Positions 35,708 to 44,047 of a DNA stretch of 64,000 bases are shown here, piece after piece. A model generated the notes under the pieces. That model saw only the letters and a list, made by a program, of their open reading frames with translations. It did not search any database and was not told the DNA's origin. Positions within the stretch are counted from its first letter, which is position 1. Each line of letters begins with the position of its first letter. The translations under genes and the position numbers were made by a program. Source of the stretch: Latilactobacillus sakei (GTDB taxonomy: Bacteria > Bacillota > Bacilli > Lactobacillales > Lactobacillaceae); the NCBI GenBank assembly GCA_002953655.1, contig CP025839.1:1984001-2048000 (forward strand), in the 5' to 3' direction.

Positions 35708-37441
35708 TCATTCTAAAAATGTCCGAAAAGGCTTTAATCCTTGGGCCCGATATTTTTTAACGAACTGAGCGACTGCTTCAGGATCTTGTGTTTGAGCATC
35801 GATTACCAATTGTTCAACTGGTAATGGCCGTTCGTTAGCGATTTTGACGTCAATCACAACGGGCCCTTGACGTTTTTGAGCCGCTGCAAAAGCAGCCTTC
35901 AATTCATCTAACGTCCGAACTGTAAAGCCCTGTGCCCCCAATGCGGTTGCGGCTGCGCCGTAATCAGCACCTTGAATGGCAACACCAGAATGGGGTTGGC
36001 CTTTGTCATCTTGTTCGGCTTCAATAAACCCAAATGAATCGTTACTCAACACAACGTTGATAATTGGCATTTGGTATTTAACTTGTGTGATCAAATCTTG
36101 CATCACCATCGTGAAGCCACCATCACCGCTGATTGACCAAACTTGCCGATCAGGGAAGGCTGCTTGCGTCCCAATGGCAGCTGGTAAAGCAGCCCCCATC
36201 GTTGCGTACCAAGCTGAAATCGTCGTCTTTTGGCCGGGTTTCATCTTCAAAAAGCGCACGCCGTCAATCGTAACGTTTCCCACGTCTAAGTTAAAAATAG
36301 CGTCAGCAGTTGCCATTTGATTGATTGCTTTGAAGACTGGTTCCACTCGTAACGGTGTTTGTGGATCCTCTTCAAAACTAGCGGTCCATTGATCCCAGTT
36401 AGCCTTATTAGCGACTGCTGCGCGGTAAAAGGCTGTCTTTTCAGATACCGGTTCACTGGCCTTGAGTAGCGCCGTTAATGCTGTTTTGGCATCCGCTAAA
36501 ATCCCAACATCAACATGGTGTCTGTGGCCGAGTTTCGTTGGATCAATATCGATTTGAATGAACTTCGCATCTGGTTTGAAGAAGTACTGGCCAAATTCAT
36601 AGTTGCTGCCGACAAACAAAATTAAATCGGCGGCTTCTGCCAAATCAACTCCTGGTTTAGTCGCAACACGGCCGGCTGAAACCATGTAAGCTGGGTTGTC
36701 GTCAGCGACGATGCCTTTAGAAAGGGCTGATGACATCATTGGGATACTTAACTTATCAGATAATGCCACTAATTCGTCGCCGGCTGCTTTGGCACCTTGA
36801 CCAAAATAAATAATGGGTTGTTTAGCCTCTTTAATCAATTGCAATGCTTGTTGAATATCAGTTGAACGAGGTTCTGGATAATTCCCCATCTGGAATAGGT
36901 TAGCGGTTGCTTCAAAATTATCTTCGATTGGTTGCCAGCCTAAATCCGTTGGAATTGTCACAACCGCTACACCACTATGTTTGTAAGCTTGTTGAATCGC
37001 TTGGTCAACAACTAGTGGTAATTGTTCAGCCGTCATAACCGTCCGGTTGTAGACTGCTACATCTGCAAACATTGGATTTTCGTTCATTTCTTGGAAATAA
37101 TCAGTATTCATGACACCCGTTGCCACTTGCCCGACTAATGCTAAAACGGGGACGTGATCGTACTTCGCATCATAAAGCCCATTCAATAGATGAACGGCGC
37201 CGGGACCAGCTGACCCAAATGTGGCCGCGATTTTACCAGTCACCTTAGCTTCACCTGAAGCTGCCAAAGCACCAACTTCTTCGTGGCGAACCTGAATATA
37301 ACGCATAATTGCTTTTTGGTTATGCAATGCATTCATCGTTGAATCAAATGAGCCGCCTGGTAACCCAAAAATATGATCAATTCCCCAGTCTGCCATGACT
37401 TTTAACATTGCGTCTGCTGCATTTATCTTTTGTGTTACCAT
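35708..37441 (-). CDS. pox: Pyruvate oxidase
   Basis: A 577-aa thiamine-diphosphate and FAD enzyme that converts pyruvate, phosphate and oxygen to acetyl phosphate, CO2 and hydrogen peroxide. It shows the N-terminal TPP-binding GLPGGSFDS and RHEEVGALAASGEAKVTGK (catalytic Glu), a central domain with FVGSNYEFGQYFF, and the C-terminal GDGGFTMVMQDL diphosphate motif. The length is close to the Lactobacillus plantarum enzyme (about 600). The promoter overlaps a TTGTAA-GCG-TTACAA palindrome resembling a cre site, consistent with catabolite control. It is divergent from the DyP peroxidase gene, which may deal with the peroxide made. Confidence 0.93.
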   Translation of the reverse strand: MVTQKINAADAMLKVMADWGIDHIFGLPGGSFDSTMNALHNQKAIMRYIQVRHEEVGALAASGEAKVTGKIAATFGSAGPGAVHLLNGLYDAKYDHVPVLALVGQVATGVMNTDYFQEMNENPMFADVAVYNRTVMTAEQLPLVVDQAIQQAYKHSGVAVVTIPTDLGWQPIEDNFEATANLFQMGNYPEPRSTDIQQALQLIKEAKQPIIYFGQGAKAAGDELVALSDKLSIPMMSSALSKGIVADDNPAYMVSAGRVATKPGVDLAEAADLILFVGSNYEFGQYFFKPDAKFIQIDIDPTKLGHRHHVDVGILADAKTALTALLKASEPVSEKTAFYRAAVANKANWDQWTASFEEDPQTPLRVEPVFKAINQMATADAIFNLDVGNVTIDGVRFLKMKPGQKTTISAWYATMGAALPAAIGTQAAFPDRQVWSISGDGGFTMVMQDLITQVKYQMPIINVVLSNDSFGFIEAEQDDKGQPHSGVAIQGADYGAAATALGAQGFTVRTLDELKAAFAAAQKRQGPVVIDVKIANERPLPVEQLVIDAQTQDPEAVAQFVKKYRAQGLKPFRTFLE

Positions 37442-37480
37442 CTAAAAGACCTCCTGATTAATTTTTATTCCGCTTATTTA

Positions 37481-37510
37481 AGTATACCGCCTAAATTGTA
37501 AGCGTTACAA
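37481..37510 (-). promoter_or_regulatory. pox promoter overlapped by a cre-like palindrome
   Basis: On the minus strand TTGTAA (37510-37505) and TATACT (37486-37481) with an 18-bp spacer. TTGTAA-GCG-TTACAA (37496-37510) is a perfect palindrome covering the -35. It resembles a CcpA box with one base missing from the centre. Confidence 0.6.
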
Positions 37511-37581
37511 ATGATAAGTCTTTTTTGGTCGTTTTGACTGGTAACGCATCGGCTTTTTTGGTATGCTTGCATCAAGCTAGA

Positions 37582-37596
37582 TAATAATGATTATTA
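37582..37596. promoter_or_regulatory. Fur/PerR-type 7-1-7 box upstream of the DyP gene
   Basis: TAATAAT-G-ATTATTA is a perfect 7-1-7 inverted repeat. It differs at two of fifteen positions from both the PerR consensus (TTATAATNATTATAA) and the Fur consensus (TGATAATNATTATCA). It overlaps a GATAAT (37580-37585) that could be the -10 of the DyP gene. Confidence 0.65.
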
Positions 37597-37638
37597 ATAA
37601 GTGATCATTAACTTTAGATTTTTAGGGAGGCTTTTTTA

Positions 37639-38595
37639 ATGGCTATTATAGCTAAAGATGCACAAGATGTTTTTAAAGATGCGGGCGAGAATATTATTTT
37701 CACGACACTTAATTTAAATCGCCAAGATTTTTCATCAGACCGCGCTGCCGTTTCAGATTTGGCCGAACGGATTCCCGCCATTATCAATAGTATGAATATC
37801 CGCTATCCAGATGCCCATTTGCGCGTTGCTTTTGGAATCGGATCCGATGCTTGGGACTATCTATTCCCAAACGCCCCTAAACCGCGAGAACTAGAACCTT
37901 TCCAAACGATTCCTAGTCCTAAACACGATGCTGTCGCTACTGGCGGCGACTTATTCTTCCACATTCGGGCCAAAGAAATGGCTGTTTGCTACGAAGTAAT
38001 GGCCCAATTCATGCACTTCATTGATCAAAATACAACAACGATTGATGAAACCCACGGCTTCCGTTATTTCGAAGGCCGTTCAATTATCGGCTTTATCGAT
38101 GGTACGGAAAATCCTGCCATCGATGAAACGGCCGAATACGCCCTAGTTGGTGATGAAGACCCCGAATTCATCAATGGCTCATACGCTTTTGCGCAAAAAT
38201 ATATTCACGCCATGGATACTTGGAATCACACTTCAACTGAAGAACAAGAAAAAACAATTGGTCGTAAGAAATTCTCTGATCTTGAATTAGACGACGATGA
38301 CAAACCAACAAATGCCCACAATGTTGTCTCACAAGATAACGAAGGCGGCGTTGAACATAAAATTGTTCGAATGAACGTCCCTTACGCTAACCCTGGCGAA
38401 AAGATGACCGGCACTTACTTCATTGGCTATGCTCGCCAATGGACAATTGTTAAACGGATGCTCACGAACATGTTCGTCGGTAAACCAGCCGGCAACTATG
38501 ATCACCTACTAGATTTCAGCGAACCAACAACCGGCGCTCTCTTCTTCATCCCATCCAAAACACTACTAGCAAAAATTGCGGAAGAAGAAATTTAG
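37639..38595 (+). CDS. DyP-type peroxidase
   Basis: A 318-aa haem peroxidase of the dye-decolourising family. The family signature GxxDG is at residues 151-155 (GFIDGTENP), with a conserved acidic stretch and a HKIVRMNVPY segment and Arg near the distal pocket further on. There is no signal peptide or Tat motif, so it is cytosolic. A Fur/PerR-type box lies in the promoter, suggesting induction by iron limitation or peroxide. The stop codon TAG is joined to a GAGTGCGTT-type intergenic element, and a 52-bp perfect palindrome follows. Confidence 0.93.
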   Translation: MAIIAKDAQDVFKDAGENIIFTTLNLNRQDFSSDRAAVSDLAERIPAIINSMNIRYPDAHLRVAFGIGSDAWDYLFPNAPKPRELEPFQTIPSPKHDAVATGGDLFFHIRAKEMAVCYEVMAQFMHFIDQNTTTIDETHGFRYFEGRSIIGFIDGTENPAIDETAEYALVGDEDPEFINGSYAFAQKYIHAMDTWNHTSTEEQEKTIGRKKFSDLELDDDDKPTNAHNVVSQDNEGGVEHKIVRMNVPYANPGEKMTGTYFIGYARQWTIVKRMLTNMFVGKPAGNYDHLLDFSEPTTGALFFIPSKTLLAKIAEEEI

Positions 38596-38650
38596 AGTGC
38601 GTTTAAAGCGGTTTGACGCTGCGCATTAGCTGAGTGTTGTAACTAATCGC
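38593..38650 (+). repeat. GAGTGCGTT intergenic element, copy B
   Basis: It starts within the DyP stop codon (TAG AGTGCG) as GAGTGCGTTTAAAGCGG, continues TTTGACGCTGCGCATTAG, and ends near CTAATCGCC, which pairs imperfectly with GCGCATTAG. It is followed immediately by the long palindromic terminator. Confidence 0.6.
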
Positions 38651-38702
38651 CAACTTAAAAGACCGGAGACAAAAGTACTTTTGTCTCCGGTCTTTTAAGT
38701 TG
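38651..38702. terminator. 52-bp perfect palindrome acting as bidirectional terminator
   Basis: Each 26-base arm is the exact complement of the other with no loop bases; the left arm begins CAACTTAAAAGACCGGAGAC and the centre is AAAAGTACTTTT. The T-rich ends fit a terminator, though the perfection is unusual. Confidence 0.75.
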
Positions 38703-38780
38703 CTTTTTGTTGACTTCCCGCATACCGATTGCTAAACTGATATTACTTACTTTAAATAAGAAAACAATGAGGTGTTTTAA

Positions 38781-39740
38781 ATGTCAGATACAATGCAAGC
38801 TGTTGCGATCAATCAATACGGCGATGAACAAACACTTGAAATGATTACTTTACCAATGCCAACTATTGGTGAACACCAAGTATTAATTAAATCAAAAGCA
38901 ACTGCGATCAATCCTCTTGACTGGAAATTGCGTGCAGGGTACCTCAAAAGTATGTTCGATTGGGCTTTTCCAATCGTACTTGGTTGGGATTTAGCCGGTG
39001 TCGTTACTGAAGTCGGCTCAGCTGTGACAGATTGGCAAGTCGGCGACGAAGTCTTTGCGCGTCCAGCCACTTCCAACCGCGGTACTTACGCTGAATATGT
39101 TGCGGTTGACGATGAATTAATCGCACGCAAGCCTCAAAACGTCACTTTTGAAGAAGCTGCTGCCGTGCCACTAGCTGGTGAAACCGCTTGGCAAGCGCTC
39201 TTCACACATGGCCACTTAAAAGCTGGTGAAACCGTGCTCGTCCAAGCTGGTTCCGGCGGTGTTGGTTCATATGCCATTCAATTTGCCAAGGCAATGGGCG
39301 CCCATGTCATCACAACAACTAGTGCCAAAAATTTCGATCTTGTCCGTGACTTAGGGGCCGACGAAATTATCGATTATCGTAATGAAAAAGTCGCTGATAA
39401 AGCACACAATGTTGACCTGGTCATCGATACAATCGGTGGTCAAAGCCAAGTGGATGCTTGGTCCGTGCTCAATCCTGAAACAGGTCGCCAAATTTCAATC
39501 GTTGGTGAAGCACCCGAAACAGCTGACATTATCAAAGACACAAAGATGACGTTTGAAGCGATCTGGTTAATGCCAAATGGTAAACAACTTCGTGAGATTG
39601 CTAATCTCATGGCTGACGGTAAAGTCAAATCAATTATTGATACTGTCCTCCCATTCTCAGCGGAAGGCTTAATCAAATCACATCAACTAAGTGCAACACA
39701 CCATTCAACTGGTAAAATCGTCATTAAATTCGCAGATTAA
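38781..39740 (+). CDS. Zinc-independent medium-chain NADP-dependent oxidoreductase
   Basis: A 319-aa quinone oxidoreductase-like protein: GroES-like domain (about 1-125, AINPLDWKLRAGYLKSMF, GWDLAGVV) and a Rossmann domain with the VQAGSGGVGSYAIQFAKAMG motif (about 152-175). Structural and catalytic zinc Cys residues are absent. Such enzymes reduce quinones or enones with NADPH. GAGGTG precedes the ATG. It is monocistronic and ends in its own terminator. Confidence 0.9.
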   Translation: MSDTMQAVAINQYGDEQTLEMITLPMPTIGEHQVLIKSKATAINPLDWKLRAGYLKSMFDWAFPIVLGWDLAGVVTEVGSAVTDWQVGDEVFARPATSNRGTYAEYVAVDDELIARKPQNVTFEEAAAVPLAGETAWQALFTHGHLKAGETVLVQAGSGGVGSYAIQFAKAMGAHVITTTSAKNFDLVRDLGADEIIDYRNEKVADKAHNVDLVIDTIGGQSQVDAWSVLNPETGRQISIVGEAPETADIIKDTKMTFEAIWLMPNGKQLREIANLMADGKVKSIIDTVLPFSAEGLIKSHQLSATHHSTGKIVIKFAD

Positions 39741-39758
39741 TCTCCAAAAATTAAGAAC

Positions 39759-39796
39759 GGCTTAGTAGTGGTTAACGTCACGACTAAGCCTTTTTT
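39759..39796 (+). terminator. Terminator of the oxidoreductase gene
   Basis: GGCTTAGTAGTG (39759-39770) pairs with CACGACTAAGCC (39779-39790) with one mismatch, then a T run. Confidence 0.85.
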
Positions 39797-39894
39797 CGTA
39801 CCTCACAAAGATAATAATCCACCTTAACCGATTTATATTGCTTCCCCCCTTTAACTAATAGTATAATAACTTAAACTTTAGGGGGGATTTACAA

Positions 39895-40608
39895 ATGGAT
39901 AAAACATACAAATCAAGCGCTGAATTAAAGCGCGAGGCTAAGGCGCTCTACGCGGGACATTGGGGCCAAGCAATCAAGCTTAATATCGTCCCAACACTCT
40001 TTTCAATTCTAGCTTTTATTTTAATCGGGGGCCTTTTTATGGCACTCGCTGCACTCTTTATGACAACGGACTTTGTTTCATCAGGCTCTGGTTCATTTCC
40101 TAGTAACATGTCTTCTGGTAATTCGTTGACTGGTAATATCGGTGGCTTCATCGTTGGTTTAATTACTTTGGGAATTTCATTTACGACGCTCGATTGGGTC
40201 CGCTCAAAGGATGCTGACTTTAACGCTTTTAGTGGTGCTTTTAGCGTCTTTTCAAAACGTTATTTTGTCGGAGCGGTCATTACTGAACTATTAGCCGGCT
40301 TTTTCACCGTCTTATGGACATTGCTTTTCATCATCCCTGGGCTGATTAAGTCATTTTCTTATTCTCAAGCACCGTTCATCTTCAAAGATTTAACGGACGC
40401 TCACCCAGAAGCCGATATCAATTACCTCGATTGTATTACAAAAAGTCGTGAATTGATGGACGGACACAAATTTAGATTCTTCATCTTAAAATTAAGTTTC
40501 TTAGGTTGGGATATTTTAGCCGGCTTTACCTTTGGGATTGGCTATATTTGGTTAAATCCTTATAAACAAGCAGCTTACATGGGCTTTTACGCCGACTTAG
40601 TGGACTAG
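39895..40608 (+). CDS. DUF975 family integral membrane protein
   Basis: A 237-aa protein with about five to six membrane helices. It opens with a short cytosolic SSAELKREAKALYAGHWGQAI typical of DUF975, and has YSQAPFIFKDL and SRELMDGHKFRFFIL as conserved marks. AGGGGGGAT is an extended ribosome-binding site before the ATG. The function of the family is unknown. It is a single gene between terminators. Confidence 0.9.
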   Translation: MDKTYKSSAELKREAKALYAGHWGQAIKLNIVPTLFSILAFILIGGLFMALAALFMTTDFVSSGSGSFPSNMSSGNSLTGNIGGFIVGLITLGISFTTLDWVRSKDADFNAFSGAFSVFSKRYFVGAVITELLAGFFTVLWTLLFIIPGLIKSFSYSQAPFIFKDLTDAHPEADINYLDCITKSRELMDGHKFRFFILKLSFLGWDILAGFTFGIGYIWLNPYKQAAYMGFYADLVD

Positions 40609-40616
40609 CATGCTGA

Positions 40617-40645
40617 AAGGATTGGTGATTGCCAATCCTTTTTTG
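40617..40645 (+). terminator. Terminator of the DUF975 gene
   Basis: AAGGATTGG (40617-40625) and CCAATCCTT (40632-40640) followed by six T. Confidence 0.88.
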
Positions 40646-40697
40646 TTACCCTCAATGACCGAAACGGCTAAAATAGAGAAGAAAGGATGTGTCCTCA

Positions 40698-41681
40698 TTG
40701 ATTGCAAATACCCAAATCACCCTAGATTCTCACCAAAATTGGCAAGCTGGCACCGCCCAAGTCCCAACACCTGGCGACCACGAATTACTGATCAAAGTCC
40801 AAGCCGCTGCAATGAACCCTATTGATCTCAAACGGCGCGCTATTACGACGCATATTTTAGGCTACGATGGTTACGGCGAAGTCTTAGCAACCGGCAAAGC
40901 CGTCACGCAATTTAAAGTTGGCGATATCGTCTATTACGCCGGTTCTACTCGACTAGATGGCAGTTTTCAAGCCTACCAATGTATGACTGAAGCTCTCTGC
41001 GCACTTGCCCCCGCGCAATTATCAGCGAGTGAAGCAGCTGGCTTACCTTTAGTCTCGCTAACTGCCTACGAACTACTTTTTGAAAAATTTCATTTCGAGG
41101 CCAAAGAACAAGCCCACCTCGGTAAAAACCTCCTCATTATTAACGGCGCTGGTGGGGTCGGCTCAATTATGAGTCAACTCGCCAAATGGGCTGGGTTCAC
41201 CGTTTATGCCACCAGCAGTCCTCAAAATTTTAACTGGCTAAAAACTAATGGCGTCGATTATCCTGTTGACTACCATCCAACAAGTAACCAGCTCAATCTC
41301 GCGCAACTGCCAACCGACCACTTCGATGCGATTGCCATTCTTTACGATCTCGCACCCTATTTGTCTGCTGCCACACGCTTAATCAAACCACTCGGTCATG
41401 TCGGTTCACTGGTTAATATGCAAGCCCCACTTGATCTAACACCGCTGAAAGCAAAATCAGTTTCATTTGATTGGGAATACATGTTTACTAAAACGGATTT
41501 TAATTATGAAATAGCCAGCCAAGGCGCGATCCTCAAAAAAATAGCGCGCCTCGCCGACACTAATCAAATCCACCCAATTACAACACAAGTCTACCAAGGC
41601 TTATCAGTTAAAAACCTCAACACTATCACAAGCGAACTCACAAAAGGTCACGCCATTGGTAAGTATGTGCTAACCTACTAA
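40698..41681 (+). CDS. Zinc-type alcohol dehydrogenase-like oxidoreductase
   Basis: A 327-aa medium-chain dehydrogenase/quinone oxidoreductase of the zinc-binding dehydrogenase-like family (AAAMNPIDLKRRA, LGYDGYGEVLATG, IINGAGGVGSIMSQLAKWAG). The substrate is not known. The TTG at 40698, ten bases after AAAGGA, is preferred; an in-frame GTG at 40689 is only one base from the ribosome-binding site. It shares fold and neighbourhood with the oxidoreductase at 38781, but the two are not close copies. Confidence 0.87.
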   Translation: MIANTQITLDSHQNWQAGTAQVPTPGDHELLIKVQAAAMNPIDLKRRAITTHILGYDGYGEVLATGKAVTQFKVGDIVYYAGSTRLDGSFQAYQCMTEALCALAPAQLSASEAAGLPLVSLTAYELLFEKFHFEAKEQAHLGKNLLIINGAGGVGSIMSQLAKWAGFTVYATSSPQNFNWLKTNGVDYPVDYHPTSNQLNLAQLPTDHFDAIAILYDLAPYLSAATRLIKPLGHVGSLVNMQAPLDLTPLKAKSVSFDWEYMFTKTDFNYEIASQGAILKKIARLADTNQIHPITTQVYQGLSVKNLNTITSELTKGHAIGKYVLTY

Positions 41682-41684
41682 AAA

Positions 41685-41731
41685 AGGGAGCTAGCGACAA
41701 AAATTACTTTTGTCGCTAGCTCCTTTTTAGT
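41685..41731. terminator. Bidirectional terminator of the GACAAAA family
   Basis: GGAGCTAGCGACAAAA pairs with TTTTGTCGCTAGCTCC, with A and T runs outside. It ends both the oxidoreductase gene and the convergent ECF operon. Confidence 0.93.
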
Positions 41732-42422
41732 CCAATAAACCATATTTAATCTTAAAGCGATTTATAATCCGATACCACGATTGATAAAAACAATAAATAA
41801 AGAACACATTCGATAATGCATGCGCCAAATCGAAATAAAAACTCGCAATATAGGCTGCAATGAATGTTTTGAGCGATAAAGGATTAACGTAGGCGATAAA
41901 GTACCACAAATTCATCACCCAACCGAAAATAAACCCCCAGATAAAGCCGAATAGACACAGCCAATATTTATTGTGGGCCCAATCAAAGCGGCTAATCAGC
42001 CCGGCCGTCACGCCCATCATCCCCCAGCAAAACATCTGCCACGGTGTCCACGGCCCTTGACCTAAGAAAAAGTTCGAAACCAAAGCGGCCGTTGACCCAA
42101 TCATGAAGCCAGCCTCTGGACCCAAAACTAAAGCCGCGACAATTACCACGAAACTTGTCGGTTGAACACTCGGCAGCGGCGCAAAAGGGACCCGGCTGAC
42201 TGCCGCAATCGTCGCTAAAACGGCGATCATTACAATTTCCCGGGCCCGAATTTGACGCTTTTCAAAGCGCCAATAAAATGGCAGCATACTGACCACTAAA
42301 CAAATGAAACTCAACGCTAAAAAATACCGTCCCTGTAATCGAATGATTAAGCCTAATAAAACCGCGATTATGCAAAAGGCAATCCCAAAAACCAGGTTGT
42401 TTTGCCAGTCAACGCGCTTCAT
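41727..42422 (-). CDS. ECF transporter S component (substrate-binding membrane subunit)
   Basis: A 231-aa membrane protein with six or more helices. Two extra N-terminal helices (about 10-52) precede a typical S-component core (about 60-215): AREIVMIAVLATIAAVSR, PLPSVQPTSFVVIVAALVLGPEAGFMIG, and GQGPWTPWQMFCWG, a motif I associate with CbrT-type cobalamin S components. The ligand is not proven. Its ATG overlaps the ATPase stop codon by four bases, so it is translationally coupled. It is the last gene of the set that includes two extracellular proteins. Confidence 0.85.
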   Translation of the reverse strand: MKRVDWQNNLVFGIAFCIIAVLLGLIIRLQGRYFLALSFICLVVSMLPFYWRFEKRQIRAREIVMIAVLATIAAVSRVPFAPLPSVQPTSFVVIVAALVLGPEAGFMIGSTAALVSNFFLGQGPWTPWQMFCWGMMGVTAGLISRFDWAHNKYWLCLFGFIWGFIFGWVMNLWYFIAYVNPLSLKTFIAAYIASFYFDLAHALSNVFFIYCFYQSWYRIINRFKIKYGLLD

Positions 42423-44047
42423 CGGCTAACCTCTTCCCAAGTTAACGCCGCAGAGTCTTGTGGTCGCAAGAGTCGATTAATCGGGGTGGTGTAAAAGAAA
42501 TTCGCTTGGAAAAACTGGTGCGGTGCTTCTTGCGCAACAATTGCGCCATCAAATAACAAGGCGCATTGGTTCGCAAAGCGAGCGCTAAAGACCATATCGT
42601 GGCTAGCCATGATAATCGTTAACCCTGCTGCTTGTAACTGCTGCAATAAGCGTCCAAGTGCTTGTTTACGCAGTGGATCTAAGCCCTTTGTCGGTTCATC
42701 TAAAATGAGCAACTTAGGATTAGCTAATAAAATAATCCCTAGTGCAATCAATTGTTGCTCGCCACCACTGGTATCTTGCGGATCACTGTCTGCTAAAGCA
42801 GTTAAGCCTAGCTTATCCAGCATCGCCGTAGCCGCTTCTTCTGGGTGTTCACGCCCTAGTTGAACGGCACGCCGCTCAAATTCAACCCGAACACTCTCCG
42901 CGCTAAACTGATCGGCCGGTTGTTGGGATAAATAGCCAATCACTTTAAATAACTGCTCTGTCGGCCACTTTTGTAATGGCCGTTCTAACAAACGGACCGT
43001 TCCGCGGCGGGGTTCCAGCAAGCCAATCAACACTTTTAAGAGTGTCGATTTCCCAATCCCGTTTTTACCGACGATGGCTAACCAATCCCCGGTATGAACT
43101 GTTAACTTAAGCTGATTCAAAACATACGGCTCATTTTTAGTATATTGAAAATCTAAATGGTCGGCGGTTAATAATGTTTCTTGCATCGCGGCTACTACCG
43201 GACGTAATTGATCATGAATGCTGCCAGCTGGCAATTGACGTTGCCCGGCCACGACCGTCAATGGCACTGGTTCAGGGGCCAATTGTTGTTGCCAAAAAAG
43301 CCGCGGAATTTCCGGCATGAAATCCCGTAAAGTCGATTGCTGCCAAATTGCCTGTAGCCCTTGCTCAACTGGTCCTTGATAGCTGATGCGGCCGTTTGTC
43401 ATTAACCACAGTTGATTAGCCAACGGTAACACATCATCCAACTGATGCTCGCTCATGATAATCGTTATGCCTAATTCATCGTGTACACGTTGTAATAAGC
43501 TCATAAATTCTTTGGTCGCAATCGGATCTAATTGCGCCGTTGGTTCATCCAACACTAACAAGCTCGGTTGGAGAATCAAAATTGCCGCCAAATTAACCAG
43601 TTGTTTTTGGCCGCCGGATAATTCGTGGACCGATGCGTATAAAATATCTTGAATGTCTAAAAAACTAACGAGTTCTGCAATTCTTTTCTGAATATTAGCA
43701 CTAGCTTCGCCGCTATTTTCCAACGAGAAGGCTAGCTCCTGAATGACGGTATCCATTACAAGTTGGTTCTCGGGATTTTGGAAAACAAAGCCGATTTTCT
43801 GCGTACTAACGGCTGGGTCGAGATCCACCACCGTTTGACCATTAAAGGATACCTGCCCTAAGCGTTGTCCCACTGGCCATAATTCTCGTTTAAATTGGCG
43901 TAATAAAGTCGTTTTACCGCTACCTGAAGGACCAGCCACGACCACCCAATCACCAGCATTGACCGTCAGATTAATCTCGGCCAAGCTCGGCTGATTTGCT
44001 AACGCATATTGAAATTGAAGCTGTTCTATCTGTGCAATTGCCACCAT
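42419..44047 (-). CDS. ECF transporter fused double ATPase (EcfA-EcfA')
   Basis: A 542-aa protein with two ABC ATPase domains in tandem. Domain 1 (about 1-235) has GPSGSGKTT, LSGGQKQ and LLVLDEPTAQLD; domain 2 (about 285-515) has GKNGIGKST, TSGGEQQ and LLILDEPTKGLD. In ECF systems with a dedicated module these ATPases drive the T component. The start is ATG 44047, five bases after GGGAG, which lies within the end of the T gene (22-base overlap). An ATG twelve bases upstream has no spacing to AAGG. Confidence 0.93.
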   Translation of the reverse strand: MVAIAQIEQLQFQYALANQPSLAEINLTVNAGDWVVVAGPSGSGKTTLLRQFKRELWPVGQRLGQVSFNGQTVVDLDPAVSTQKIGFVFQNPENQLVMDTVIQELAFSLENSGEASANIQKRIAELVSFLDIQDILYASVHELSGGQKQLVNLAAILILQPSLLVLDEPTAQLDPIATKEFMSLLQRVHDELGITIIMSEHQLDDVLPLANQLWLMTNGRISYQGPVEQGLQAIWQQSTLRDFMPEIPRLFWQQQLAPEPVPLTVVAGQRQLPAGSIHDQLRPVVAAMQETLLTADHLDFQYTKNEPYVLNQLKLTVHTGDWLAIVGKNGIGKSTLLKVLIGLLEPRRGTVRLLERPLQKWPTEQLFKVIGYLSQQPADQFSAESVRVEFERRAVQLGREHPEEAATAMLDKLGLTALADSDPQDTSGGEQQLIALGIILLANPKLLILDEPTKGLDPLRKQALGRLLQQLQAAGLTIIMASHDMVFSARFANQCALLFDGAIVAQEAPHQFFQANFFYTTPINRLLRPQDSAALTWEEVSR

